From Actinomyces massiliensis 4401292 (GTDB lineage Bacteria > Actinomycetota > Actinomycetes > Actinomycetales > Actinomycetaceae), in contig NZ_JH711481.1 of assembly GCF_000269805.1 (NCBI RefSeq), positions 1,253,279 through 1,317,278 of the forward strand: 64,000 bases of DNA, written 5' to 3'. Each line of letters starts with the position of its first letter. Position 1 is the first letter of the stretch. Under the pieces are notes generated by a model that saw only the letters and a program-made list of their open reading frames with translations, did not search any database and had not been told where the DNA came from. The position numbers were made by a program, and so were the translations under genes. Shown here one piece after another: positions 1 to 8,669 of the stretch.

Positions 1-999
1 GTCGGCGAGTGCTCGCGGAGAGTCGGGCTCGACGAGCAGTCCGGTCACGCCGTCGGTGACGACTTCGGCCAGTCCCTGCGCCCGAGAGGCCACCAGGGGG
101 CGCTCCGCGTGCATCGCCTCGACCGCCGTGTTGCCGAAGGGCTCGACCCGAGAGGGCACGACCACGGCGTCTGCCGCATAGAGCACCGGCCACGTCGGAT
201 GGACATAGCCGAGCAGTTCCACATGACCCGCCAGATCGGGGCGCGCGGCGCGCTCGCGCAGCTGCTCCTCGTACCACTCGTAACCGGGGAACACCGACCC
301 GCACAGCCTCAAGGAGGCGTTCAGCCCGTCGGCGCGCAGATGGCCCAGCGCCTCCAGGGCGACGTCGACGCCCTTGCGCGGGGAGAGCCTGGCCACCATG
401 GCGATGCGGAAGGCCGCTTGCGGGAGGCGCTGGCGCAGCGGGGGCGGCGGATCCTGCGGCGCGGGGACGCCGTTGTGGACGACCTTGGTGCGTCGTTTCA
501 AGGGAGGCTGCGCGCGCACGAGGGTGTCTCGCGCGGCCTGCGAGTTGACCACGACGCGGGAAGCGGCCAGCAGCGGAGCGTTGAGCCCGGTGCGCACCAG
601 CAGGTTCTGGGTGTCCTCGGCCTCGTGGACGTGGGCGAGCACCGGCACCCCGGCTGCGCGGCCGGCCGGCGCCCACCACGGCAGGGTCACGGTGTTGACC
701 AGGACGAGGTCGGCGTCGTTCGCCTTGATCAGGCCCCGCAGTCGGGCGATCTCCCCGCCGGAGCGCGCCACCAGTCCGGCGAGTCCGCGGGGGCTCATCA
801 GGGATTTGCGCAGCACGGTGAAGGGCACGATCGCCACTCGCGCACCGAGGGCTTCGAGCTCGGGCCGCAGCGGCCCGTCGTCGGGCAGAGCGGCATTGAC
901 CCGGTGGCCGGCATCGACCAGGGCCCGGATCGTCTCCAGTAGCTGGCGGTCGGAGCCGTAGAGGTCGGGCGAGGGGTGGGCGACCAGGATGGTGCTCAT
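1..999 (-). CDS. GT4 glycosyltransferase, 3' part cut by the window edge
   Basis: This gene is open from the ATG at 999 to the window edge, so the C-terminus is missing (333 codons seen). The start MSTILVAHPSPDLYGSDRQL is typical of GT-B enzymes. The C-terminal half carries the donor-site signature VEPFGNTAVEAM, with the conserved acidic residues of retaining GT4 enzymes, followed by GVTGLLVEPDSP. It would transfer a sugar from a nucleotide-sugar donor to a growing surface glycan on the inner face of the membrane. The ATG overlaps the stop of the upstream glycosyltransferase gene as ATGA, so the two are translationally coupled. The sugar and acceptor cannot be told from sequence. Confidence 0.88.
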   Translation of the reverse strand, partial: MSTILVAHPSPDLYGSDRQLLETIRALVDAGHRVNAALPDDGPLRPELEALGARVAIVPFTVLRKSLMSPRGLAGLVARSGGEIARLRGLIKANDADLVLVNTVTLPWWAPAGRAAGVPVLAHVHEAEDTQNLLVRTGLNAPLLAASRVVVNSQAARDTLVRAQPPLKRRTKVVHNGVPAPQDPPPPLRQRLPQAAFRIAMVARLSPRKGVDVALEALGHLRADGLNASLRLCGSVFPGYEWYEEQLRERAARPDLAGHVELLGYVHPTWPVLYAADAVVVPSRVEPFGNTAVEAMHAERPLVASRAQGLAEVVTDGVTGLLVEPDSPRALAD

Positions 1000-2162
1000 C
1001 CGATCACCCCCGCGCGCCTGCCGCTGGGACGGTGATGGGAGGGGCCCTGAGCGGCCAGTCGTCGGGCCAGCGCCTCGTAGCGGTCGGCCACTTCATCCCA
1101 GTCGTAGAGCCGGGCGCGCTCGAGCGAGAGGCCGCCGCGCTCCAGGTGGGCGGCGGGGTCGGCCTCCGCGGAGGCGACCAGGGCGGCGACGTCGTCGGCG
1201 TCGGACCAGTAGCGGCCGGCGTCGCCCAGGACCTCCCGGTTGAAGGGCACGTCGAAGGCGTCGACGGCGGTTCCCGCGCCGATGGCCCGCAGCAGCGACG
1301 GGTTGGTGCCGCCCACGGAGTGGCCGTGGTGGTAGATGAGCGCCCCGGCGTACAGCTGGTCGAGCAGCTCCTGGTCCCAGATCCCGCCCAGGAGCCGTAC
1401 GCGCGCGTCGGCCAGGGACTCGATCCGGCGGGTGTGCTCATCGGAGTAGGGGGCGGAGCCGACGACGACGAGCGGGCGGCGGGCCGACGAGCGGGTGTAG
1501 CCGTCGACGATGACGTCGACGTGGTTCTCGATCTCGAAGCGCGCCACGACCAGGTGGTAGCCGCCCGCCTCCAGGCCCAGTTCGGGCAGCCGGTCGGTGC
1601 GCGTGGGCACCTGCGGGGCTCCGTAGGCGATGAGCTCGGTGGGGGCGGAGAACTCCTGGTCGTAGTAGTCGGCGATGCCCCGGGCGTCGGCGATCAGGGC
1701 GTCCGAGAAGCGGACGGCGGCGGCCTCCGCGGCGCGGTAGTAGCGCTGACCGGTCGGGCCCCACTTGCCGCGCTTCCACTCCAGGCCGTCCACATGCGTG
1801 GCCACCGGGATGCGGGCGGCGCGCAGTGCGGGCAGGAAGGGTGAGTTGGCGGCGTTGAAGACGAAGGCGACGTCCGGGTGGACTCTCGGCAGCAGGTGCG
1901 CGATCGAGGCCCCGGTATGGGAGAGGGTCTCCAGGCTGCGGCGCCGCATGGCGGGCAGCTCGATCACGCGCATGCCTCTGTAGAACCGGGGCAGGGGAGT
2001 GGAGGCGTCGGGATTGCGGGAGTAGACCAGGACGCGGTGGCCCCGGTCGGCCAGGCGGCGGCCGACCTCCTCGATCGCGGTCTCGAAGCCGCCGTAGCGT
2101 GCGGGAACGCCGCGGGTCCCGATCATCGCGATTCTCAGGCTCTGGGGGGTGGAGACGGTCAC
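996..2162 (-). CDS. GT4 glycosyltransferase with DUF1972 N-terminal domain (rhamnosyltransferase-like)
   Basis: The 388-residue product begins with MIGTRGVPARYGGFETAIEE at about residue 13, the hallmark of the DUF1972 domain. This domain precedes a GT4 domain in capsule and rhamnan beta-1,4-rhamnosyltransferases of the Cps2T type. The second half has HGHSVGGTNPSLLRAIGAGT, a variant of the GT4 donor-binding loop. It is first in a coupled pair with the truncated GT4 gene. It likely adds a deoxyhexose during capsule or wall-polysaccharide assembly; rhamnose is inferred from the family only. The divergent gap of about 145 bp to the lipoprotein gene holds GC-rich GGCGAC-type low-complexity sequence. 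Confidence 0.85.
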   Translation of the reverse strand: MTVSTPQSLRIAMIGTRGVPARYGGFETAIEEVGRRLADRGHRVLVYSRNPDASTPLPRFYRGMRVIELPAMRRRSLETLSHTGASIAHLLPRVHPDVAFVFNAANSPFLPALRAARIPVATHVDGLEWKRGKWGPTGQRYYRAAEAAAVRFSDALIADARGIADYYDQEFSAPTELIAYGAPQVPTRTDRLPELGLEAGGYHLVVARFEIENHVDVIVDGYTRSSARRPLVVVGSAPYSDEHTRRIESLADARVRLLGGIWDQELLDQLYAGALIYHHGHSVGGTNPSLLRAIGAGTAVDAFDVPFNREVLGDAGRYWSDADDVAALVASAEADPAAHLERGGLSLERARLYDWDEVADRYEALARRLAAQGPSHHRPSGRRAGVIG

Positions 2163-2307
2163 GGTGGGCCTTCCGTGGGGCGGGAACGGGATGGTGCGGA
2201 AAGGCTATCGCGGCGGTGACGGCAGCGGTGCCGATGGCGGTGGCGACGGCGGTGACGACGGCGACGACAACGGTGCGTGCAATGCGAAAAGCGCCTATCC
2301 TGCGCCA

Positions 2308-2964
2308 ATGATCAGACCTGTACGTATTGCAGCTCTTGCCCTTCTTCCTGTTCTCCCCATTGCCCTGATCGCCGGCTGCTCCCACTCCAAACCCTCCGAC
2401 GATCCCTCCGCCACCGCGGAGGCCACCGACTCCTCCGGAACCCCCGATCCGACCTCCGTGCCGAGTGTTGCGACCCCGGCCTCGCCCTCGCCCGCGGCAA
2501 CCGAGTCGGAGCCTGCGGCAACTGAGGATTCCAACGAATCCAACGAATCCGAGGACCAGGGGGGCGACGAGCTCCCGGCTCAGGGCCTCGACCAGGCCGC
2601 CGCTCTCGATGATGGTCTGGCTGTGCAGATCGGCGCGCTGAGGGCCACCGATCTCGAGGCCGGCCCCGGTGAGATCGGCGGGTCGGGCATCGTCGTCCCG
2701 GTTACTGTGGGGAATTCCACAGGCTCCGACTTGTCCTTGAGTGGACTTGTGGTAACGCTCACGTACGGTGCGGATGCGGTGCCGGCCTCCCCCGTCGATA
2801 GCGCCTCCGACGCGGTTCCCGCCTCGATCGCACCCGGAGATGCCGTCGTCCTGGAGTACGGATTCGTTGTCCCCGTTGACCAACGCGGCTCCGTCAGTGT
2901 CGTCGTCGACTCCGGCGCCGGCTCGCGTGCGGCCGTCTTCCAGGGGGAGGCTCCGACGTCCTGA
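2308..2964 (+). CDS. Secreted lipoprotein with Ser/Thr/Glu-rich linker and beta-sandwich-like domain
   Basis: The ATG at 2308 gives a clear lipoprotein signal, with LPIALIAGC placing the lipidated Cys at residue 24. An upstream in-frame start would bury this signal, so 2308 was chosen. Residues 25-100 are a low-complexity Ser/Thr/Pro/Glu linker typical of wall-spanning proteins. Residues 105-218 are rich in beta-branched residues (DDGLAVQIGALRATDL, then VVPVTVGNSTGSDLSLSGL) and resemble DUF4352/Ig-like extracellular domains. No catalytic motif is visible. It is anchored to the outer face of the membrane; its function is unknown. Its 3' end is followed by an 11-bp-period repeat array. Confidence 0.8.
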   Translation: MIRPVRIAALALLPVLPIALIAGCSHSKPSDDPSATAEATDSSGTPDPTSVPSVATPASPSPAATESEPAATEDSNESNESEDQGGDELPAQGLDQAAALDDGLAVQIGALRATDLEAGPGEIGGSGIVVPVTVGNSTGSDLSLSGLVVTLTYGADAVPASPVDSASDAVPASIAPGDAVVLEYGFVVPVDQRGSVSVVVDSGAGSRAAVFQGEAPTS

Positions 2965-2980
2965 CGGCGTTCCAACGGCG

Positions 2981-3069
2981 TTCTGAACGACACCCTGCTG
3001 AGATTCTGAAGAAGTCCTGAAGCCGTTCTGATACTGTCCTGAAGTGCCCCTGAAGCAGTCCTGAAGGCG
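2981..3069 (+). repeat. 11-bp direct-repeat array, consensus TCCTGAAGNNG
   Basis: Seven units lie in exact 11-bp register from 2993 to 3069 (for example TTCTGAAGAAG, TCCTGAAGCCG, TCCTGAAGTGC, CCCTGAAGCAG, TCCTGAAGGCG). One more unit at 2981 is offset by 1 bp. The opposite strand reads CTTCAGGA repeatedly. Eleven-base spacing is what tandem OmpR/PhoB-family half-sites show, so this could be a multi-site operator for the secreted-protein gene at 3256. It could also be simple tandem expansion. The period is seen directly; the regulator is inference. Confidence 0.6.
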
Positions 3070-3255
3070 GCGCTCATCGGATGTCGTCTCTTCATAGCTT
3101 CCACATAGTCATATCAATGAGGTAACGTCTTCCACATATTCCCGCGTCGTCCTCTCTACCTGGGCAGAGGGCGTCGTTCTTCCCCCAACCTAGTTCCCAC
3201 ACAACCAAGGCGCCTGTACCCCAATGGGTGCCGATATCTTGGATGGAGCCGCCTC

Positions 3256-5820
3256 GTGCCTCGTCACTTGCGCACATCGATACCCGCGTTCATTCTGTCT
3301 GTCCTCCTGCTCGGCGCCGGCCTGCTTCCGGTATCGAGCGCCAGCGCTGAAGGTTCCAATGGGTCCATGGAGGGCCCGGCGGACCAGCAGGCGCCCATCG
3401 ACCAGAACAACCCCGACAACCCCGGTGGCCAGAACAACCGTGGCCAGAAGCCGGGCGACCAGAACAATCCCGGCCAGCAGCCCGGTGACCAGAACAACAA
3501 CGGTCAGAAGCCGGGCGACCAGGGCGGGGACCAGAACAATCCCGGCCAGCAGCCCGGTGACCAGGGCGGCGGCGCGGAGAAGCCGGGCGAGCCGGCCGAA
3601 CCGACCGGGCCGCAGACGGTCTCCGCGGATGCCCTGCCCACCGCCCAGATCGGTGACGGCGTGGTGTGGGACCAGGAGGTCGTCGGCAACACGGTCTACG
3701 TCGCCGGCACCTTCTCCTCCGCGCGTCCCGCGGGCGCGGCCGCTGGTGAGAGCGAGCAGTCGCGCAGCAACCTGATGGCCTACGACATCACCACCGGTGA
3801 GCTGCTGGACTGGGCGCCGACCACCGACGGTAATGTGCAGTCCATCACGGCCTCCCCCGATGGCTCCACCCTGTACATCGGGGGCAACTTCACCAAGCTC
3901 AACGGCGCCAACACCTACCGCGTGGGCGCGGTCTCGGCGGCCGATGGCTCCCGCCAGCGGCTGGGCCTGGGCACCAACACCGCGGTCAAGGCCGTGGAGG
4001 TCTCTGCGGACGGCTCGACCCTCTACATCGGAGGAAGCTTCACCGAGGTCAACTCCCAGCCCCGCTACCGGATGGCCGCCTTCGACCTGGGCTCGCGCAC
4101 GTTGAAGGACTTCGCCCCCGAGGTCGCCGACTACTCCGTGCAGGCGATCGCAGCCGCACCGGACGGCAATGGCGTGGCCATCGGCGGCAGCTTCAGCTCC
4201 GTCAACGGCTCCTCCGAGCCCGGCTACGGCATGGCCATCCTGGAGAACGACGGCAGCGTGCGGAACAATGCGATCAACTCCGTCGTGAAGAACGCCGGCA
4301 ACAAGGCCGCCATCATGAGCCTGCGCGCCGATAGCCAGGGGCTCTACGGCACGGCCTACTCCATGAACAGCAGGCTGGGCAATATCGAGGGCATGTTCCG
4401 TGCCGACTGGACCACCGGTGAGCTGGCCTACCTGGCCGACTGCCACGGCGACACCTACGACGTCCAGCCCATGGGCGATGTCGTCTACGCCTCCAGCCAC
4501 ACGCACGACTGCTCCAACATCGGCGGGCTGCCCAACAGCACTTCGACGTTCCACAACGCCGTCGCCTTCACGAACAAGGCCACCGGCACGGTTCTGCCGA
4601 ACACGGCCCCCGGCTACGCCGACCACCAGGGCCAGCCGGCTCCCGAGAACCTCAACTTCTACCCCGTCTTCAACTCGGGCGGCTTCACCGGCATGAATCA
4701 GTCGACCTGGACCGTTGAGGGCAACAAGGACTACGTCGTCTACGGCGGTGAGTTCACCACCGTCAACGGCGGCGGGCAGCAGGGCCTCGTGCGCTTCGCC
4801 CGTCGTGAGATCGCCCCGAACCAGATGGGCCCCGAGACGAAGGGCGGCGCCTACAAGGTGACGGCGGACTCGAGCGAGCCCGGGGTTGTGAACCTCTCCT
4901 TCCAGGCCAACTGGGATCGTGACGACAAGACGCTGACCTACAAGGTCTACCGCGATACCACCGACTCCGAGCCGGTCTCGACCCAGAAGGCGACCGCCGG
5001 CTTCTGGGAGCTGCCTCAGCTGACCGCCACTGACAAGGTCAAGTACGGTTCCTCTCACCGCTATCGCGTCGTCGTGGAGGACCCGTGGGGCGCCTCGACC
5101 TACTCGGACTGGGTGAGCGTCACGGCTGCCGGTGAGCCGGGCACCGATCCTGCGGAGCCCGAGCCCGACCCGGGTGACGTCGCTGTTGGCCAGACCTTCC
5201 TCAATGACTCCTTCGACCGGGACACCCAGACTGGCTGGGGCTCGGCCGCCAAGGGCGGAGAATGGGCGATCGACTGGGGTCGTAGCAACTTCTCCACCGC
5301 CAACTCCAAGGGCGTGATCGCGATGAAGGGCGCCCGTTCGTCCTCGTCGGTCCACTCCCAGGTGATCAACTCGACCTCCACCGAGTCGCAGGTCGACTTG
5401 TCCCTGGACGGGCTGGCGACCGGTAACGGCGCCTACATCTCCTACATCGGTCGTCAGACGGAGGCCGGCCGCTACCAGGCGGACTTCCGTGTCGCCGCTG
5501 ATGGTGCTGTGACGATGACGGTGACCAAGAACTCCGGCGGCACCGACACGGTGATCGGCACGGCGAACGTGGGCACCTACACGGCGGGTCAGCCCCTCCA
5601 CCTGCGCTTCGCTCTCGACGGCGCCGAGTCCACAGCCGTGCGCGCCCGCGCCTGGATCGGTGACTCCGAGCCCGGCGAGTGGCAGGTGGACAAGACCGAC
5701 ACCGACGCCTCTCTGGCCGCACCCGGCTCGATCGGCTTCACGACCTACGTGTCGGGATCGGCCGGTCCGGAGCAGATCAACCTCAATGTCGACTCTGTGA
5801 AGGTCACGCGCCTGAGCTGA
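3256..5820 (+). CDS. Large secreted beta-propeller / FnIII / LamG-like surface protein
   Basis: The 854-residue product starts at a GTG and has a Sec signal peptide ending near SSASA-E (residue 31). Residues 35-115 are a low-complexity linker of NNPGQQPGDQ and NNNGQKPGDQ repeats. Residues 120-500 hold propeller-type blades with recurring SPDGSTLYIGGNFTKLNG, SADGSTLYIGGSFTEVN and NKDYVVYGGEFTTVNG. Residues 530-625 look like a fibronectin type III domain (YKVTADSSEPGVVNLSF). The C-terminal 190 residues, after a Pro/Glu/Asp linker, resemble a LamG/concanavalin-like sandwich. There is no LPxTG motif or membrane anchor, so it is probably released or held non-covalently. Adhesion or glycan binding is inferred. 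It may be controlled by the 11-bp array upstream. Confidence 0.85.
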   Translation: MPRHLRTSIPAFILSVLLLGAGLLPVSSASAEGSNGSMEGPADQQAPIDQNNPDNPGGQNNRGQKPGDQNNPGQQPGDQNNNGQKPGDQGGDQNNPGQQPGDQGGGAEKPGEPAEPTGPQTVSADALPTAQIGDGVVWDQEVVGNTVYVAGTFSSARPAGAAAGESEQSRSNLMAYDITTGELLDWAPTTDGNVQSITASPDGSTLYIGGNFTKLNGANTYRVGAVSAADGSRQRLGLGTNTAVKAVEVSADGSTLYIGGSFTEVNSQPRYRMAAFDLGSRTLKDFAPEVADYSVQAIAAAPDGNGVAIGGSFSSVNGSSEPGYGMAILENDGSVRNNAINSVVKNAGNKAAIMSLRADSQGLYGTAYSMNSRLGNIEGMFRADWTTGELAYLADCHGDTYDVQPMGDVVYASSHTHDCSNIGGLPNSTSTFHNAVAFTNKATGTVLPNTAPGYADHQGQPAPENLNFYPVFNSGGFTGMNQSTWTVEGNKDYVVYGGEFTTVNGGGQQGLVRFARREIAPNQMGPETKGGAYKVTADSSEPGVVNLSFQANWDRDDKTLTYKVYRDTTDSEPVSTQKATAGFWELPQLTATDKVKYGSSHRYRVVVEDPWGASTYSDWVSVTAAGEPGTDPAEPEPDPGDVAVGQTFLNDSFDRDTQTGWGSAAKGGEWAIDWGRSNFSTANSKGVIAMKGARSSSSVHSQVINSTSTESQVDLSLDGLATGNGAYISYIGRQTEAGRYQADFRVAADGAVTMTVTKNSGGTDTVIGTANVGTYTAGQPLHLRFALDGAESTAVRARAWIGDSEPGEWQVDKTDTDASLAAPGSIGFTTYVSGSAGPEQINLNVDSVKVTRLS

Positions 5821-5824
5821 GATG

Positions 5825-5880
5825 ACGCATGCCGGAGGGCGCCGGCCCCCGCATGGGGGCCGGCGCCCTCCGGCATGCGT
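5825..5880. terminator. Perfect 26-bp inverted repeat, probable bidirectional terminator
   Basis: The arms 5825-5850 and 5855-5880 are exact reverse complements around a 4-base GCAT loop. The repeat starts 5 bases after the stop of the secreted propeller protein. The stem is almost entirely G+C and has no U-tract, as is common for terminators of high-GC actinobacteria. It lies between convergent genes. Part of one arm (CTCCGGCATGCGT) recurs at about 5930-5942. Confidence 0.75.
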
Positions 5881-6027
5881 ATGGGGTCCGCCTGTATTTG
5901 CGTTCGCAATACCGCAGACGCCGGGGTGCTCCGGCATGCGTGTGGGTCCTGCCCGGGTGGGAGGCGCGGTGCGCAGCGGAGCGCACTCAGCGTCACGGCG
6001 TCACGCAGCGCCCCTCAGGGCCGCGCA

Positions 6028-6090
6028 GTACTGACTAGTAGCGACTAGTACTTGGCTAGTACTGACTAGTACCGGCTAGTAGCGACTTAG
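6028..6090. repeat. CTAGTA array with about 10-bp period
   Basis: The hexamer CTAGTA occurs at 6035, 6045, 6056, 6066 and 6076, spacings of 10, 11, 10 and 10 bp, inside a longer repetitive stretch. Each copy overlaps a SpeI-like ACTAGT or GGCTAG context. It lies between the 3' ends of two convergent genes. Its function is unknown; helical phasing of a protein-binding site and slipped-strand expansion both fit. Confidence 0.6.
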
Positions 6091-6107
6091 TGCGGATACC
6101 CGGCACC

Positions 6108-6163
6108 GCGCCCGACAGTGCTCACAGCGCCCGACAGTGCTCACAGCGCTCGCAGTGCTCACA
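6108..6163. repeat. 19-bp tandem repeat, three copies
   Basis: GCGCCCGACAGTGCTCACA occurs at 6108-6126 and 6127-6145. An 18-base variant, GCGCTCGCAGTGCTCACA, follows at 6146-6163. It lies about 50 bp beyond the 3' end of the GT2 gene on the minus strand. I see no coding sequence between 5821 and 6215; the stretch holds only this repeat, the CTAGTA array and the 26-bp hairpin. Confidence 0.6.
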
Positions 6164-6215
6164 GTGATCACCAGGCTTTCTACGGAGAGCCCGGTGGAGA
6201 AGCGGCGCCGATAGC

Positions 6216-7379
6216 TCAGGGGCTCTCTGGGCTATCGGGGCTTTGGGTGCTGGCGGCGCCAGCCGGCCCCTCTGGGCCTTCAGGACCCTCGGGCCATCCG
6301 GCGTCCCTGCTCTCGCCGGCTCTGCTGTTCTTGCTGGCCTTGCTGCTCTCGCCGGTCCCGCCGTTATCACTGTCCTCGCGGATCAGGGGCACGCCCTCGG
6401 CGGGTGACTCGCCGCGCCTGACCTGGCGCAGGAGATGCAGTCCGTCGCGCGTACCCGCCCATGCGGCTCTGAGCGATGAGCGAGAGTTGAGCAGCTGGCG
6501 CTTCCCTCCGCGAAGGACGATCTCTCGCGCGGCCGCGGCCGACGTGGCGGCCCAGCGGCGCTGCTCCGCACGCTCAAGCTGAAGAGCCGCGTAGAGCAGG
6601 CGGTTGCGCGTGTTGTAGTAGTAGTAGGTGTCGGATTTGGCTCGCCCCTGATCGGGCGTCGTACTGGAGGCCTGCGTGCCGCCCTCGTCGTGGACTGCCG
6701 TCGCGCCGCGCGCGAGCATGAGGGCTCCGCCGGCGCCGAGCACGCGGGCGCAGAAGTCGACGTCCTCCCAGTACAGGAAGTAGCGCTCATCGAACCCCCC
6801 TGCGGCCTCGAACAGGCGTGTGGACAGTGCCAGACAGGCGCCGCTGAGCCACGGCCGGGTCCCGCCCGGGGGAATGGGCCTGCTCGAACGGGGCGAGCGC
6901 ATGGAGCCGTCCGCCAGGCAGACCACCGTGCGGTCCGCCACGACATGTCCCTCGGAGTCGGTCAGCACGGGCGCCACCAGGGTCAGAGGCTCGGCCTGCA
7001 CCCGGCTGACGAGCCGAATGAGATTCTCTCGGGAGATGGCCGCATCGGGGTTGAGTAGGAGCAGGATCTCGGCGCCCTCGGCGCGGGCGCGCGCGGCACC
7101 GAGATTGACTCCGCCGCCGAACCCGACATTGGTCTCAGGCGTCTCGACGACCCAGTCGTGCTCGCGCGCCATCGCGAGCGTCTCCTCGCGCACCTCGGAG
7201 GTCGAGAAACTATCGACCACGACGTAACGGGCTTCCGGGACGTTCTGGCAGACCTGCGCCAGGTTGCTCTCCAGGAGTCCGGGGGAGCCGTAACTGACGA
7301 CGATGACGGCGGTGCGGGTCAGGAGGCGAGAGGTCTCGTCCCCTGTCGTCGATGCGGTGCTCGTGTGATCGGTGCCCAT
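6216..7379 (-). CDS. GT2 glycosyltransferase (rhamnosyltransferase/WbbL-like)
   Basis: I place the start at the ATG at 7379 (MGTDHTSTAS), preceded by AGGAAGG; an upstream in-frame start lacks a ribosome site and family similarity. The 387-residue protein has the GT2 core: TAVIVVSYGSPGLLESNL, the nucleotide-sugar loop ILLLNPDAAISRENLIRL, and the acceptor-side motif FDERYFLYWEDVDFCARV (the ED catalytic region). This pattern is that of WbbL/GumB-type rhamnosyltransferases in wall-glycan assembly. The last 50 residues are repetitive (GPEGPEGPAG, SPDSPESP). It diverges from the tandem GT2 pair, with a shared promoter region at 7380-7478. Confidence 0.85.
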   Translation of the reverse strand: MGTDHTSTASTTGDETSRLLTRTAVIVVSYGSPGLLESNLAQVCQNVPEARYVVVDSFSTSEVREETLAMAREHDWVVETPETNVGFGGGVNLGAARARAEGAEILLLLNPDAAISRENLIRLVSRVQAEPLTLVAPVLTDSEGHVVADRTVVCLADGSMRSPRSSRPIPPGGTRPWLSGACLALSTRLFEAAGGFDERYFLYWEDVDFCARVLGAGGALMLARGATAVHDEGGTQASSTTPDQGRAKSDTYYYYNTRNRLLYAALQLERAEQRRWAATSAAAAREIVLRGGKRQLLNSRSSLRAAWAGTRDGLHLLRQVRRGESPAEGVPLIREDSDNGGTGESSKASKNSRAGESRDAGWPEGPEGPEGPAGAASTQSPDSPESP

Positions 7380-7478
7380 GGCGGCCTTCCTGCAAATGCG
7401 GTCCGTGAGGTAGCCGGGACCGCGGCGCCCTGGAATAGTACCGTCGAGGCCGTCCAGGCATCGGAGAGGGGAGCCGCG

Positions 7479-8669
7479 GTGAATGCTCGACATGGGCCGG
7501 AGGACGGCCGCACCGCAGGTCGGCGCGCGCCTGCGGGGCGCATCGAGCGGGAGACGGTGGATCGTCCGAACCTTACTGTGGCTGTTCTCACATACCGGCG
7601 TAATGGCTACCTCGCCGAGCTCCTGCCATTACTGCTGGCCCAGGTCGGTCAGCTCGCCGACGAGGCGGATGCGCGGGTTCTCGTCGTCGACAATGATCCG
7701 CAGGCGGGTGCGGCCGCGGTCGTGGCCGAGGTCGCCGCAGCTGCTGAATCAGATGAATCCGCTGAGCCTGCCGAGCCCTCTGAGACCGCCGGGGCTCTGG
7801 CCCCAGAAGAGCCGGAGGACTCAGAGGAACCGGAGGAATCCGAGGAACCAGAGGCCGACTCCCCCCTCGGGCGGGCCGATGAGGACCGTCGTCCTCACCG
7901 AGTCGGGAGCCGTCTCGGGAGCCGTATCAGGCATGTTCATGAGCCGGTGCCCGGTATTGTCGCCGGTCGCAATCGTGCACTGCAGGAGTGCGCCGGCGAG
8001 GATCTGCTGGTCTTCCTCGATGACGATGAACTGCCGCGCGAGGGCTGGCTGCGCGCTCTGGTGACCGCATGGCGCGAGGGCGACTGCGCGGCGGTGACCG
8101 GCCCCACCCCACCGATGTACGCGCAGGCTCCGAACGCATGGGTCGCCGCCAGCGGCGCATTCGATTCCTGGCGGGCCGACGACGGCGCCCGCGTGCCCAG
8201 TGCGGACACCGGCAATCTGCTGCTGGACCTGAAGGTCGTGCGCGACCTGGACCTGTGGTTCGATCCCGGCTACGGACTGAGCGGGGGCGAGGATTCGCTG
8301 TTCACCCGCCGTCTGAGTCTGGCCGGCGGGGTCATCCGATTCGCGACCGGCGCCGTCGTCGACAAGCGGGTACCGCCCGAGCGCGCCACCCGCGCCTGGG
8401 TGCTGCGTCGTTCCTATCGCTCAGGCTCCTCGTGGGCGCGCGTGCGGATCGACACCGCTTCCGGCCCGCGTCTGCCGCTGCGACTGGGCTATGCCGTCAA
8501 GGGCCTGGGCCGGGCCGGGCGCGACGGTGCGCGCGCCGTGCTGGCCCGCAGGCGCGGGGATACGGCTGCCCGCGCCGTCCACGAGGTCTCGTGTCGGGGC
8601 GGTCTGGGCATGGTCGTGGGGGCCTTCGGGGTGCGAGTGCTGGAGTACAGCCGCAAGGGGGACTCATGA
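7479..8669 (+). CDS. GT2 glycosyltransferase, first of a tandem pair
   Basis: The start chosen is GTG at 7479, led by GAGAGGGGAG; it sits just before the conserved LTVAVLTYRRNGYLAELL. The 396-residue product has GRNRALQECAGEDLLVFLDD, containing the DxD-type metal/nucleotide motif. It also has YGLSGGEDSLFTRRLSLAGG, the acceptor-side signature. Between them lies an acidic insert (about residues 90-140) built from EEPEDSEEPEESEEPE, encoded by a 9-bp imperfect repeat (GAGGAACCG). The product probably adds a sugar to a surface polysaccharide. It overlaps the next gene by ATGA; the two proteins share order and motifs, so they are a tandem duplication. Confidence 0.85.
   Translation: MNARHGPEDGRTAGRRAPAGRIERETVDRPNLTVAVLTYRRNGYLAELLPLLLAQVGQLADEADARVLVVDNDPQAGAAAVVAEVAAAAESDESAEPAEPSETAGALAPEEPEDSEEPEESEEPEADSPLGRADEDRRPHRVGSRLGSRIRHVHEPVPGIVAGRNRALQECAGEDLLVFLDDDELPREGWLRALVTAWREGDCAAVTGPTPPMYAQAPNAWVAASGAFDSWRADDGARVPSADTGNLLLDLKVVRDLDLWFDPGYGLSGGEDSLFTRRLSLAGGVIRFATGAVVDKRVPPERATRAWVLRRSYRSGSSWARVRIDTASGPRLPLRLGYAVKGLGRAGRDGARAVLARRRGDTAARAVHEVSCRGGLGMVVGAFGVRVLEYSRKGDS

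Noticed and set aside
3190-5937. Long open frame antisense to the propeller gene
   Set aside because: It is a by-product of GC-rich third positions; the plus-strand gene has signal peptide, repeats and domain order.
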